A program made the position numbers and the translations under genes. Shown here piece after piece: positions 46,635 to 55,632 of a DNA stretch of 64,000 nt. Position 1 is the first letter of the stretch; each line of letters opens with the position of its first letter. The notes beneath the pieces are model-generated. The model saw nothing but the letters and a program-made list of their open reading frames with translations. It was not told the DNA's origin and searched no databases. This stretch comes from Granulicella mallensis MP5ACTX8 (lineage in GTDB: Bacteria > Acidobacteriota > Terriglobia > Terriglobales > Acidobacteriaceae), in assembly GCF_000178955.2 (NCBI RefSeq), contig NC_016631.1:4712001-4776000 (forward strand). Reading direction: 5' to 3'.

Positions 46635-47153
46635 TTACATGGCAAGTCCGATGGCTCTATTCTCCTCGGGCGAGGCCAGCCATATGCCATATTTAGCTGC
46701 AGCGGCAAAGACGCCCTGCATCGTTTCCATCGTCGGCGCAATCATCACCTCTCCCTCGGCGATCGGCTGCGCCAAGGCCTCGAAGAACGAGAAGAGCTCA
46801 CCGCCCGTGACACTGATCACGTCCGCAGGCGTGGTGCCTGCTGCTCGCAAGGCGTGCTTCGAGCCGCCTGGGATTGAGACTGCTTCACCCTCAGCAATGG
46901 TTTGCCAGGCACTACCGTTCAGGCCCTCCACATAGATCGATACCTGTCCCGATATGATGAAGAAAATTTCAACGTCGCGATGGCTATGGAGCGGAATCTC
47001 GCAACCCTCTGGAAGCTCGCCCCTTATCAGGGCGATCTTGTTCGCTCCCTCCTGAGGCCTTACTAGGAATTGCTGAAGCACGCCCAAAACTTGGTAAATC
47101 TGTTCCCGAGATGCGGCCACTGCCTGACCTTCCCTGCTTTTGAACTCCGACAA
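46635..47153 (-). CDS. Cupin domain protein
   Basis: A 172-aa single cupin. Motif 1 is PLHSHRDVEIFFIISGQVSIYVEG, with metal-ligand His and Glu residues, and motif 2 is GEAVSIPGGSKHALRAAG. Such proteins act as dioxygenases, isomerases or binding proteins; nothing here decides which. The start is TTG 47153 with a full AGGAGG six bases upstream. It is read towards the chorismate mutase gene on the same strand, about 160 bp away. Confidence 0.82.
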   Translation of the reverse strand: MSEFKSREGQAVAASREQIYQVLGVLQQFLVRPQEGANKIALIRGELPEGCEIPLHSHRDVEIFFIISGQVSIYVEGLNGSAWQTIAEGEAVSIPGGSKHALRAAGTTPADVISVTGGELFSFFEALAQPIAEGEVMIAPTMETMQGVFAAAAKYGIWLASPEENRAIGLAM

Positions 47154-48159
47154 CCAAGCCTCCTTTTGTGTTCATACAACTGTCACAAGAATGCAGGCAC
47201 AGGCGTCGTCAATTTTGCCTAAAATAGCTAATTTTTGCCTTTTCCCCGGCATCATTGTGCCCGCAGCCGAAATCAAATGGCTGAATACTCCGCAACAGCT
47301 ACATCTCGAAATACCCGCTGCCCGGCCGGAGAGAGCTTTTTACAATTTCGCCATCGCGTTTCTTCGAGCTCCCGCCTGCCTACCTGGCACCCTACTCATC
47401 GAGCGAATGAAATAACCTCACCTCCTACAACTTGCCCTCTGCGGGGCATCATGTGCGAGACAGCGTCCGATGAGGAGCATCGCTCTTGAGCACGAACCAA
47501 AATTATCCGGATACGAGTTGGGCGTTCGCGTATGGCGTACTTAGCGAGCTTGATGGATCGCTCGAATATCTGCTTTCCAGGGGAAACCCCAATTCCATGG
47601 TCCCGCACTTCGACGCGCACCGCGGCGGCTCGCGGCCGTAGATATTGTTCGTCTGGGCAGACTAATGTGAGTAGCTTCCACGTCTCAGGCAATAGCACCA
47701 GCTTCCAATTTGGCTAAGTATGGCTCCCGAGGTCTCATCGCTCAATGCCTCCATCTCTCCTGGGTTCGAATTGCTGTGGCGATACTGCCGCCCCCTGGGG
47801 CTTGAACTTGATCCTGTAACTGAGACGCGCCGCGCCGGATGGAGGAGCGGGATGGTATCTGCACCCGATGATCACTAGGTGATAGTTCCAGCGCACACGA
47901 GCCCTAGAATCGTCTACTGTATGTGCGCTGGCAAAAAACTATGGCTCGACTTATACGTCGAGCTGAGTGGGCTTATGCTAAATTCCTTGTTTTCAAATTT
48001 CACCATCACACATATTGATTTCAGTCTCGTGTCAGTGGGAAGTTGAAAGCAAGGCAGCTCTAACATGCCCCGGAAAATAATCGCGCGATTCGATAAATTC
48101 CAAGTGGATAGGTAACTTTCCGTGACACTCCTAGCGCTCCGGTTATAGAGAATAGGGAG
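47154..48159. other. One-kilobase gap with a kinase relic
   Basis: Apart from the histidine-kinase stub (47540-47698), I see no gene here. The 300 bases before the sigma gene are relatively AT-rich and presumably contain its promoter. Confidence 0.4.
47540..47698 (-). pseudogene. Histidine-kinase ATPase-domain fragment
   Basis: The minus strand reads VRVEVRDHGIGVSPGKQIFER, in pieces VRVEVRDHGIGVSP and IFERSIKL, which matches the G1 box (VEVRDxGIGIPxEHxxxIFERF) of HATPase_c domains. The following G2 box is not clean, and no phospho-acceptor domain precedes it. Confidence 0.45.
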
Positions 48160-48726
48160 ATGGCCTCACAGAGCAACAAGCAACATTCAGAGGTGTTCGG
48201 CCCCCAATACATCGACAGACTATATGGCTATGCGATGATGCTTACGAGAAATCGAGCAGAGGCGGAAGACCTCGTTCAAGAAACCTATCTGCGCGCCTTC
48301 AAGGCGATTGATCGCTTGCGTGAGGATAGCAACCTGAAGAGCTGGCTCTTTACCATTCTGCGCAATGTATGGCTCAATCAACTACGCCATGGAAGAGCTT
48401 GCCCCCCGATGGTCGACATGGAGGGGAACGGCAGCACAATGGACGCGATCCCGGGACAGGCACGCGACTCCTACCAAATCCTCGCAGCCAATGAAGACGT
48501 TGAAAGTGTTCGCTCCGCGATTGGCTCGCTATCAACAGAGTTGCGAGAGATTATCTTGCTCCGCGAATTTGAAGAGCTATCTTATAGAGAGATCTCGGCC
48601 ATCCTCGGATGCCCAGCGGGCACAGTGATGTCTCGCCTGTCTAGAGCGCGAGCCAGGCTTCGCATCCTACTCGGGAACACTTCGATGAAGCAGTCCATGC
48701 CGGAAAGAGGAACAAGGAATGATTGA
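48160..48726 (+). CDS. ECF-type RNA polymerase sigma factor
   Basis: A 188-aa sigma-70 family member with region 2 (DRLYGYAMMLTRNRAEAEDLVQETYLRAFKAID) and region 4 (LREIILLREFEELSYREISAILGCPAGTVMSRLSRAR), quoted in part as AEDLVQETYLRAF and YREISAILGCPAGTVMSRL. Its 3' end overlaps the anti-sigma gene by eight bases. The RBS GGGAG is close to the ATG. A TAGGTAACTTTCC stretch about 45 bases upstream could be an ECF-type -35 element for autoregulation, but this is weak. Confidence 0.93.
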   Translation: MASQSNKQHSEVFGPQYIDRLYGYAMMLTRNRAEAEDLVQETYLRAFKAIDRLREDSNLKSWLFTILRNVWLNQLRHGRACPPMVDMEGNGSTMDAIPGQARDSYQILAANEDVESVRSAIGSLSTELREIILLREFEELSYREISAILGCPAGTVMSRLSRARARLRILLGNTSMKQSMPERGTRND

Positions 48727-49132
48727 CTGCGGTGACCTCGGCATCACGATCCATCTGCTCCTCGACAATGAGCTAGTCGGCGGCGAACTGGAACAAGCGC
48801 GCGTGCATCTGGGAGCATGCAAATCTTGCCGGGTAAGGCTACAGGAGGAGGAGGCACTATCGAAGCAGTTGCGGCACGCCTTCGTCCCGCTTGTTGCGCC
48901 CAAACCGTTGCGAGATCGCATACTATCGCTCACCCAAGCCTCCACGGTCGGGGGTGTGCCGACCGGCGGAGATCTTCCTCGCGAGCATCCCTCGCAGCAC
49001 GCCAGCCACAGGCATCGCCCCATCGGCCTCTCATCAGGCCGTATAGCGCTGGCAACCGCGACTCTCACGATGGTTGTCGGCGGTCTACTCGTTGTGACGA
49101 AGGCTTGCCGCGACAGCTCCACAGACCTCTGA
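48719..49132 (+). CDS. Membrane anti-sigma factor with zinc-finger (ZAS) motif
   Basis: A 137-aa protein with the ZAS-type pattern CGDLGITIHLLLDNELVGGE and HLGACKSCRVRL (His and CxxC) at residues about 4-42. A single membrane helix (IALATATLTMVVGGLLVV) lies near the C-terminus. It would hold the preceding sigma factor at the membrane until a signal arrives. The 8-bp overlap with the sigma gene supports coupled expression. Confidence 0.85.
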   Translation: MIDCGDLGITIHLLLDNELVGGELEQARVHLGACKSCRVRLQEEEALSKQLRHAFVPLVAPKPLRDRILSLTQASTVGGVPTGGDLPREHPSQHASHRHRPIGLSSGRIALATATLTMVVGGLLVVTKACRDSSTDL

Positions 49133-49202
49133 TCGCTTTCCAACGGTTAGCAAGGGTCTCTGGAGGAAGCCTGTTTCAATTCGGCGGAATGAACGCGACG
49201 GC

Positions 49203-49241
49203 ATGACCGCAGCTTGGCCACATGGACAAAGCTGCGGTCAT
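49203..49241 (+). terminator. Hairpin terminator of the sigma/anti-sigma operon
   Basis: ATGACCGCAGCTT (49203-49215) and its perfect complement (49229-49241) form a 13-bp stem with a 13-base loop, 70 bp after the anti-sigma stop. Confidence 0.7.
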
Positions 49242-49783
49242 ATTCGCGCTCTCGTCTCGGCCACCCGGTTTTAATCGCTTAGGCCTGCCACCAGGCCACA
49301 GCTACGGGGAAGGGCGTCCGCCACGCTTCTTTCTCCCTCTCGGCTAACGGCCACTCCAATGTAACGAGATACGGCGTCGAGAATACCCAGTACCCTGCTT
49401 TGAAATTTTATCTGTGATCGATGGCAGAGCTGCAGTGGAAATGAAAGAACCCGGATCGGCGAAGATCGAGGATCGATTCGTAACGAATATCATGCAAAGT
49501 CGTTAGACTCTCTTCTTTGCGGCTTCATTGTGGGAATAATCGATAGGCCTCTGTGTTCCTGCTGTCATGGAAAACACGAAGAGAAGCATAGACACTGTAA
49601 AAAACCCTCCCACGATTGAGCCGGATTTCAAAGTGGAGACGCGCAAAGGGGGGATATGGTTCCTCATTCTGGAGGCCTATGCGAATATTCCCCCCTTGGG
49701 GATCAGAATGCTTTGAAGATGCACATGGCCACCCCAATCTCCCAGCTAGGACTGGGAAGGCGCTGGCTGTCTCGCATGGGGGC
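49242..49783. other. Gap with a degenerate core element
   Basis: About 540 bp between the terminator and the convergent second sigma gene. A weakened version of the recurrent core lies at 49386-49409 (minus strand TTTCAAAGCAGGGTACTGGG). Open frames in this stretch overlap the sigma gene antisense or lack motifs. Confidence 0.4.
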
Positions 49784-50302
49784 TCATGCCGCCAGCAACT
49801 CACGCAGGGCTGTTCGCGCTTGTGACAAGCGCGCCACAACGGTTCCCACGGGACAGCCCAGAACTGTAGCAATGGAGTGATAGGAGAGATCTTCGAATTC
49901 CCGAAGCAAGATGACCTCACAGTACGGAACGGGCAGGCTCCGGACCGCGATTCGCACCTGCTCATCCTCGATCCCGCTCGCAGACGCATGGTGCAAGCCT
50001 CCAGGATATCCAACAGCAGAGTGCGGCCCTCTTCTCCTGACGGGAGATTCATCACTCTTCGGATGGCTTCGCCCAACGTCATGAAGCCAGATATCGCGCA
50101 AGATTGCGAAGAGCCCTTTCTTGGCGTTGCCGCCTCCCCATGGATTGCCGATCAGCTGCAAGGCACGGGCATAGGTCTCTTGCACCAAGCCTTCGGCATC
50201 TTCAGGATTACAGGTTAGGAACAGCGCGTATCTGTACATTGCATCAACGCATTCGATGCAATGTGTTTCCGAGTCACTGGTTGTGTTGTATTTCGTTTGC
50301 AT
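49784..50302 (-). CDS. ECF-type sigma factor, second copy
   Basis: A 172-aa ECF sigma factor paralogous to the one at 48160: EDAEGLVQETYARALQLI in region 2 and VILLREFEDLSYHSIATVLGCPVGTVVARLSQAR in region 4 (core YHSIATVLGCPVGTVVARL). The usual D in the region 2 DLVQETF motif is changed to GLVQETY. No anti-sigma gene accompanies it. ATG 50302 with AGGA upstream is preferred; the frame could begin at 50338. Target promoters are unknown. Confidence 0.85.
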   Translation of the reverse strand: MQTKYNTTSDSETHCIECVDAMYRYALFLTCNPEDAEGLVQETYARALQLIGNPWGGGNAKKGLFAILRDIWLHDVGRSHPKSDESPVRRRGPHSAVGYPGGLHHASASGIEDEQVRIAVRSLPVPYCEVILLREFEDLSYHSIATVLGCPVGTVVARLSQARTALRELLAA

Positions 50303-50416
50303 GGTCGGTGGTCCTTTTAAGAGACAAGCTCCCCACACATGGCCAGAGCATCTGCCATGCGCTCAGGTTGTGTCTTTCAAACGATGAATTCCGGTCAGTG
50401 TTTTATGCGGGTAGTC

Positions 50417-51046
50417 TCATATCTCCAGAAAACCCCGCCTTACCGCGATTGCCATTGCATGGGTGCGGTCATTCGCCTTGAGCTTCTTCACGAGATTGCT
50501 AATATGAAAATTTACGGTTGTCTCCGCAATGCCCAAAATATCTGCGACTTGCTTGTTCGCGTGCCCGTCTCGAATCAAGGCCAGGACTTCGAGCTCGCGA
50601 ACTGTGAGATGCTCGCCGCCCAGGTGCATTGCTATTTTTGCCGCTACCTCTGGCGGGACGCAGCGTCCACCATCATGTACTGACCGGATGGCAGCGAGGA
50701 TCTCCGCCTTCGGCATACTCTTGAGCATGTAAGCCGATGCGCCGGCACGCAGTGCCTTTCGTATCTCGACGTCACCTTCCGATGTGGTCAGCATGATGAT
50801 GCGCGCGCTTTGGAACTCTCTGCGAATGGCCTTCAGCGCCGCAATGCCATCCAGACCAGGCATCCGAAAGTCCATAAGCGTGATATCAGGCCGATGGGTT
50901 CTGAATGCGGCTACCGCTTCACTTCCGGAGATAGCCTCCGCCACAAGGTGTAGATCTGGCTCTGAGGTGATCATCGAGTTTAGGCCCTCTCTGAAAATGG
51001 GGTGGTCCTCAACGCTCATTACTCGAATTCTCTTTGGGCCCTCCAC
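50417..51046 (-). CDS. NarL/FixJ-type response regulator
   Basis: A 209-aa regulator with a receiver domain (VEDHPIFREGL, phospho-acceptor Asp in ITLMDFRMPGLDG, Lys in YMLKSMPK) and a LuxR-type helix-turn-helix (LTVRELEVLALIRDGHANKQVADILGIAETTVNFHISNL, core GHANKQVADILGIAETTVN). GTG 51046 has GGAGAC upstream. No kinase is next to it; the only HisKA_3 kinase in the window lies 10 kb away at 37321-40326 and is of the family that pairs with such regulators. Confidence 0.93.
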   Translation of the reverse strand: MEGPKRIRVMSVEDHPIFREGLNSMITSEPDLHLVAEAISGSEAVAAFRTHRPDITLMDFRMPGLDGIAALKAIRREFQSARIIMLTTSEGDVEIRKALRAGASAYMLKSMPKAEILAAIRSVHDGGRCVPPEVAAKIAMHLGGEHLTVRELEVLALIRDGHANKQVADILGIAETTVNFHISNLVKKLKANDRTHAMAIAVRRGFLEI

Positions 51047-51568
51047 AACTTGTCTCCATCGTTGTCACGCTTCTTGGCATGGCAATTACCCTGCTGGCTG
51101 GTTTCAGCATAGTAGTTTTTAGTGCTGGCGGCCTGTCATCCTAGAGAAATCTACAGGCATGAATTCGCAGTTGTTAGTAGCCCTACCGGATCCGCTGTCG
51201 GCACGGCTCAGATGCGTCTAGCAGCTCCGCAATGCGCGCGGAATATATTTTGTCCTGGTGTGTCCCATGGACTAGCTAGTCACGTAACAGGACCGACATG
51301 GTCTTTGCCGGATGTTGGTTTGTTGGAGAACAGGTAATAGGGCTTCTTTCATGACCTTCAGCGCCGACCCAACTTCGGCAGCTAGGATGTCCAGATAGAA
51401 CAGGCCTCGAACGCCGTCCCGCCCTGGCAGCATGGACACCCGTCTGGATCGCGGTGGAACATCCCGCTCCTGGGCGTCCAAATTCCACCCCAGAAGAATC
51501 TGCCGACCTGCCCTCCGCAGCTTCCTGGCGTTATAGAAGGAAGCTGCGGAGGCTCATCATTTGCATCG
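51047..51568. other. Gap ending in a terminator
   Basis: These 520 bases contain the upstream region of the response regulator and the hairpin at 51512-51552. A 70-codon minus frame (51276-51488) lacks a ribosome binding site or known motif. Confidence 0.4.
51512..51552 (-). terminator. Hairpin terminator of the metallopeptidase gene
   Basis: CCTCCGCAGCTTCC (51512-51525) pairs perfectly with GGAAGCTGCGGAGG (51539-51552), 17 bp past the stop of the minus-strand metallopeptidase gene. Confidence 0.8.
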
Positions 51569-52822
51569 TTATCGCTGTGGATCGGGCAGGGTCAGCGTAA
51601 GTTGCGGATCACCCAGCAAGCCGAATTTGCTCTGGAAATACGGCACCACCGAGTTCGCCAGGACCTTCCGGATGTCATCCATCTGGCTACGCGCAACGGC
51701 GGTATTCACGTGGTAGCGGCGCGCGTAATCCGTCTGATCGTTCGCGATGTTCTTCTCCACATCGTGAGCGACGGAAAGATTCGCGTCACTACCCTTGTCC
51801 GCTCCGTAGCCCAACTCCGCCACATGCGCGCGGTTCTGCATAATGCCGGCCACGGCCTCGTTGATGATGACGCCGACACCATTTTCCAGATGACGGCGTG
51901 CGATATCGTCGCCCACCGTCTTTGATAGACCTGAGAACCCGAAGATCGCATGGCCGCTCTCGTGCGCAAAGGTGCCTATGTGCTTGACCAGCGTCTGGTC
52001 ACTCACGACTCCCGTACCGCCCGTCAGCATCTTCTCGCTCAGGTGGACCTGGTGTCCATCCCAGAACGACGCCGAGTGGTCCTTGTCGCCGCGCAACATG
52101 ACATAAGGAACCTTGTACGCCGCGACCGCCTCTGCCTCCGCCGTGCCCAGCCAGCTCATCTTCGCGAGGAACAGAAAAGCTGCCGTCTCGTCCGCGACGT
52201 CCTTCGCATTGCCCTGCGTGTTCGGATGCCCTACTATCGCCAGCATGTCCTTCTCGGAGAGTCGCGCAACAATCTGTGCGCGCACGACCGCCGGAACGCC
52301 AGGGTCCCGCAGCAGCGTGGCGTAGAATTTTCGCTGGGCCTCGTCCTTCACGTCGCCAGTCGCGTGGCCAAGGCGTAACAGAGTCTCTTCAAGCCCCGCA
52401 CTCCCCGCGACCGGGATGCATCGAGCCAATCCCGCCTTCGTCATACCCTGTGCTTCCCCGCAGAGTTCCCGGTCGATCGGGCTCACCGCGAAAAAGCGGA
52501 CAGCCTCGCGCACGACGGGGTCCGGGCTTTCAACAAGCGATTGCAGATCATCTTCGGTGATCCAGTCCTTCTTGTGTTTCTTGAGCTCTTCGAAGTGAGA
52601 GAGCAACACCTGTGCAGCCGACTTCAGGTTCGTCGAGGTGCCGACCGACTGCGCCGTGGGTGTCTGCATTGGAAGCGGCGGCTTCTCGCTCGCCCACACC
52701 GGGCTCTGGCTGTAGAAGCCACACACAACCGCGTACGTCAGCATCGATTTGGCGAGCGATCGGAAGCAAGCGCGCGTCGTCCTGCGCCCTCGGGGCGCGA
52801 ATAGGTACAGTTTGTTCGTCAA
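51569..52822 (-). CDS. Secreted zinc metallopeptidase-like protein (HExxH)
   Basis: A 417-aa exported protein. After a basic n-region and a hydrophobic stretch (MLTYAVVCGFYSQSPVWA), a helical region of about 150 residues precedes the motif FAHESGHAIFGF, where His287, Glu288 and His291 form HExxH. A downstream Glu322 in INEAVAGIM is 31 residues later and could be the third zinc ligand, as in gluzincins. I do not recognise a named family. The TTG start at 52822 has AGGAGG seven bases upstream. The gene is monocistronic, with its own terminator. Confidence 0.65.
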   Translation of the reverse strand: MTNKLYLFAPRGRRTTRACFRSLAKSMLTYAVVCGFYSQSPVWASEKPPLPMQTPTAQSVGTSTNLKSAAQVLLSHFEELKKHKKDWITEDDLQSLVESPDPVVREAVRFFAVSPIDRELCGEAQGMTKAGLARCIPVAGSAGLEETLLRLGHATGDVKDEAQRKFYATLLRDPGVPAVVRAQIVARLSEKDMLAIVGHPNTQGNAKDVADETAAFLFLAKMSWLGTAEAEAVAAYKVPYVMLRGDKDHSASFWDGHQVHLSEKMLTGGTGVVSDQTLVKHIGTFAHESGHAIFGFSGLSKTVGDDIARRHLENGVGVIINEAVAGIMQNRAHVAELGYGADKGSDANLSVAHDVEKNIANDQTDYARRYHVNTAVARSQMDDIRKVLANSVVPYFQSKFGLLGDPQLTLTLPDPQR

Positions 52823-53078
52823 AGTCTTTCCTCCTGGTCGTCCCTGCGTCGTTGCGCTGCGTCACCCTCTCGGGTCACGCAACACGTTCGCGTGGGAGCA
52901 CTGCCATAACCCGGCCTAGCCGAGGATATTCCCCTCTGTCTCTCGCCATCTCCGCCGAGCGGGGCCGGGTCGATCTGGGTGGACTGCCCTTCTGTTGCGT
53001 TGGCAAGGCGCGGCGAACTCAGGGCGTACGTTCAATCCCGAGACTTCGCCGGCCTCGCTCTATGCCATCTGCAGCGCC

Positions 53079-53864
53079 CTACCTCGACGACCTGGCGATG
53101 CTGTGCGCCGCTTCGACGATTACCGCAGTTACCGCATCCGGATGTGACAGCATCGGCACATGACCCGATGCCAGCCAAGTCGCCTTCGCGTGGATCTTCT
53201 CGGCTTCGGCCTTATAGAGTGCCGGGTCGATCATCTGGTCCTGTTCGCCTGCGATCAGCCAACTCGGCTTCGTCTTCCATGCTGCGGCGGAGACAGGCTC
53301 GTCAAAATTGGCTGCTCTGATGGGTCCCTGCGTCACAGCTAGCAGGTTCGACTCAGCGGCCGGAACGTCAGGGGCGAAGTGCTTTGCGATGTCCCCGGGC
53401 GAGAGGGTGAGATACCCGGAGGAGTCCGCGATCGGGTGCAGGAGGCCCGGCGGGGTAGGATATGGCTTGCCCATCTCGCCTGCGGACTGTCCCTCGCTGG
53501 GAGCGAATGCCGAGACATAGACCAGGGCTTTGACCCGATCGTCCACGCCGGCTTCGGTGATCACAACGCCAGCCCAGGAATGTCCGACGAGGATGATCGG
53601 ACCAGTCTGCGCAGTGATCGCACGCTTGGTGGCGGCAACGTCGGCCGCGAGGGACGATAGGGGAAGTTGGACTGCCACGACTTTGAGGCCTTGGGCCTGA
53701 AGCAGCGGGATCACTCTATTCCATGACGAACCGTCTGCGAATGCACCGTGGACAAGAATGACAGTGGTAGGTACGGTTTGCGCGAATGCGGGCCTCGAGT
53801 ACGTGGCGCATATTGCGGCGAATAACAGCGTGAGTTTCAGAGACCAAACCTTGAACGATTTCAT
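53079..53864 (-). CDS. Secreted alpha/beta hydrolase (EstC-like)
   Basis: A 261-aa hydrolase with a signal peptide (MKSFKVWSLKLTLLFAAICA). The oxyanion region is VILVHGAFADGSSW, the nucleophile elbow is ILVGHSWAGVV (Ser in GHSWAG), an acid residue lies in IAGEQDQMIDP, and the catalytic His is in WLASGHVPMLSHP. It belongs to the small esterase/hydroxynitrile-lyase-like group, as does the partial gene at 1-531. ATG 53864 has CAGGAG seven bases upstream; the frame to 54050 is rejected. Confidence 0.88.
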   Translation of the reverse strand: MKSFKVWSLKLTLLFAAICATYSRPAFAQTVPTTVILVHGAFADGSSWNRVIPLLQAQGLKVVAVQLPLSSLAADVAATKRAITAQTGPIILVGHSWAGVVITEAGVDDRVKALVYVSAFAPSEGQSAGEMGKPYPTPPGLLHPIADSSGYLTLSPGDIAKHFAPDVPAAESNLLAVTQGPIRAANFDEPVSAAAWKTKPSWLIAGEQDQMIDPALYKAEAEKIHAKATWLASGHVPMLSHPDAVTAVIVEAAHSIARSSR

Positions 53865-54352
53865 TTCACTCTCCTGGCAGATGGTTAGGGTTGACACGAC
53901 ACGAAGATGCACGGGAGTTGCTTTAGGAAGCGGCTCCCACCGTTTCCTGGGGCGCCATAGAGTACTGCGCTCCTGTTCTTCTCTTAGGTGGCTGAGTAGC
54001 GCTCCTTGCTGGCGGTTGGACACAGCCACGTCAATAATTGACGGGAACATCCCTATCCGAAATAGCGGAGAGCGGTTCTAGGCTGCGTGGGAAGTCTTTT
54101 TTTGGGGGGTATCGGTGAGCCGTGGGCAATCGCAGTCCCTCGTGGATGGTGGCAGCCTTCAACTCACTCGATGCGTTTGCAGTGGTTCGATTCGTGCGCA
54201 TAAGACCCGGGACCTAGGCTACAGTTGCGATCCTACATGCTGAATTCGAAAGCAAGGTAAGAGGCGTTTGCGTGCCAGGGGATGTTGTGAAGGTTGCTCT
54301 AGACATCACAAGCGAGCCCATTCTGTGCCCTCATGAGTTTCTCCCCCTCGTC
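53865..54352. other. Gap with an orphan core element
   Basis: About 490 bp between the hydrolase start and the end of the DUF1634 gene. It holds a core element on the plus strand at 54242-54266 (GAATTCGAAAGCAAGGTAAG), followed by a stretch that resembles the adaptor leader but leads into no gene. Nothing else was recognised. Confidence 0.5.
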
Positions 54353-54742
54353 CTAGTGTTTATGGCTGAGTAGGCTGAAGCCCAGAACGGCCAGGACGAT
54401 CCCAGCTACGGCTACATACAGCCAATCCCGTTCGATCGCATACCCGATCCCAACGCAGACGACACGAAGCATAGGGGTTGCGATCAGCAGGAGGATTCCG
54501 AGCTGCACTATTGCCAATGCGTGCCCATGGAATGCGCCCATCGCAATTTGCGGAACGAACCGCAAGGCATCCGGTTCGCCGATAAATGAGTGAAAGGCTG
54601 CGGGAGCTGCCCTATGGCGGAGCAACAACAGAACACCGCCAACGAAGATCACCATACCGGCCCCCGCCGTGGTCCATCGGAGGACGGCGGTCATGCTCCG
54701 TTTAATCGATTCGTACGCATCTATCGGTTCCACGATCTTCAT
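54353..54742 (-). CDS. DUF1634 membrane protein
   Basis: A 129-aa protein with three membrane helices (AGAGMVIFVGGVLLLLRH, HALAIVQLGILLLIATPMLRVV, WLYVAVAGIVLAVLGFSLL). DUF1634 proteins are regularly encoded directly after TauE/SafE permeases and probably act with them. The ATG overlaps the stop of the permease gene (ATGA). The open frame continues far upstream inside the permease gene, but that part is an artefact. Confidence 0.85.
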   Translation of the reverse strand: MKIVEPIDAYESIKRSMTAVLRWTTAGAGMVIFVGGVLLLLRHRAAPAAFHSFIGEPDALRFVPQIAMGAFHGHALAIVQLGILLLIATPMLRVVCVGIGYAIERDWLYVAVAGIVLAVLGFSLLSHKH

Positions 54743-55578
54743 GACAATTTCCCAGTCAGCCCGTTGAAGATCATCTCCGCTCCAAGCAGAGCAATCACAA
54801 TCGCAAAGATGATGCGCATGGGCCTTACCCTTGCTGTCTGCAAAACGCGCGCCCCGAGCAATGATCCAAGAAGCACACCGATCGTCACGGGCATGGCAAC
54901 GGCGGGATTGATGTAGCCCCGGCGCAGGTATACGCCAGCGCTTGCGACTGCGGTCACGCCGATCATGAAATTGCTGGTCGCCGTCGAAACCTTGAACGGT
55001 ATTTGCATTGCCCCATCCAGCACTAGGACCTTGACCGCGCCCGAACCAATCCCAAGCAGTCCCGAGAGTGTCCCTGCCCCGAACATCAGCCCGAAGCCCA
55101 ATGGCACCCTCCGGGCGGAGTAAGGCAACAGCTTTCCTTCGTGCGGATAACTTCCGACTAGCCGGAGCTTCGCGGCAAGTGCATCCGGCGCGCGACCTGT
55201 GGTGTCCTGCTTCCTGGACCCCATCGAGGAGGAAGCCGAGTAGAGGAGCACCCCGCCAAACAGTATGGCGATCCACTTGGTCGGCGTGCTCGCTGAAAGA
55301 AACGCCCCGCAGATTGCGCCGAGGGTGGTTGCTATCTCGAGAAATAATCCAAGCCGCGTGTTGGAGAATCCCTCCTGTCTATGTGCGGCCTGTGCGCCGG
55401 CGGAAGTGCCGATGACCGAGATCAAAGACGCTCCAATGGCGTAGTGCACATCGACATGGAGGCCGAGGACGAGCATGGGCACAATGACCACGCCGCCCCC
55501 CAACCCCGAAAGCGAACCGAGGAATCCGGCAGCCAGAGATCCGCCCCATGCCAACGCTGCGAACTCGAGTTGAGTCAT
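54739..55578 (-). CDS. TauE/SafE family sulfite/organosulfonate exporter-like permease
   Basis: A 279-aa permease with about eight membrane helices and the twofold repeat of the family: GFLGSLSGLGGGVVIVPML in the first half and GTLSGLLGIGSGAVKVLVL in the second. Family members move sulfite, sulfoacetate or similar small anions. GAGGAGGA lies just before the ATG. The substrate is not predictable here. It forms a two-gene operon with the DUF1634 gene. Confidence 0.9.
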   Translation of the reverse strand: MTQLEFAALAWGGSLAAGFLGSLSGLGGGVVIVPMLVLGLHVDVHYAIGASLISVIGTSAGAQAAHRQEGFSNTRLGLFLEIATTLGAICGAFLSASTPTKWIAILFGGVLLYSASSSMGSRKQDTTGRAPDALAAKLRLVGSYPHEGKLLPYSARRVPLGFGLMFGAGTLSGLLGIGSGAVKVLVLDGAMQIPFKVSTATSNFMIGVTAVASAGVYLRRGYINPAVAMPVTIGVLLGSLLGARVLQTARVRPMRIIFAIVIALLGAEMIFNGLTGKLS

Positions 55579-55632
55579 TCTCCTCCTCCACTCGAACGCT
55601 CTGGAGACCTACGCCTCATATCTCGCCATGCT

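Noticed and set aside
49525..50082. 185-codon minus-strand frame
   Set aside because: It overlaps the second sigma gene in another frame and has no motif; the sigma frame is clearly the coding one.
54743..55276. Long extension of the DUF1634 protein
   Set aside because: The extension lies within the TauE permease gene; the overlapping ATG at 54742 gives the normal family length.
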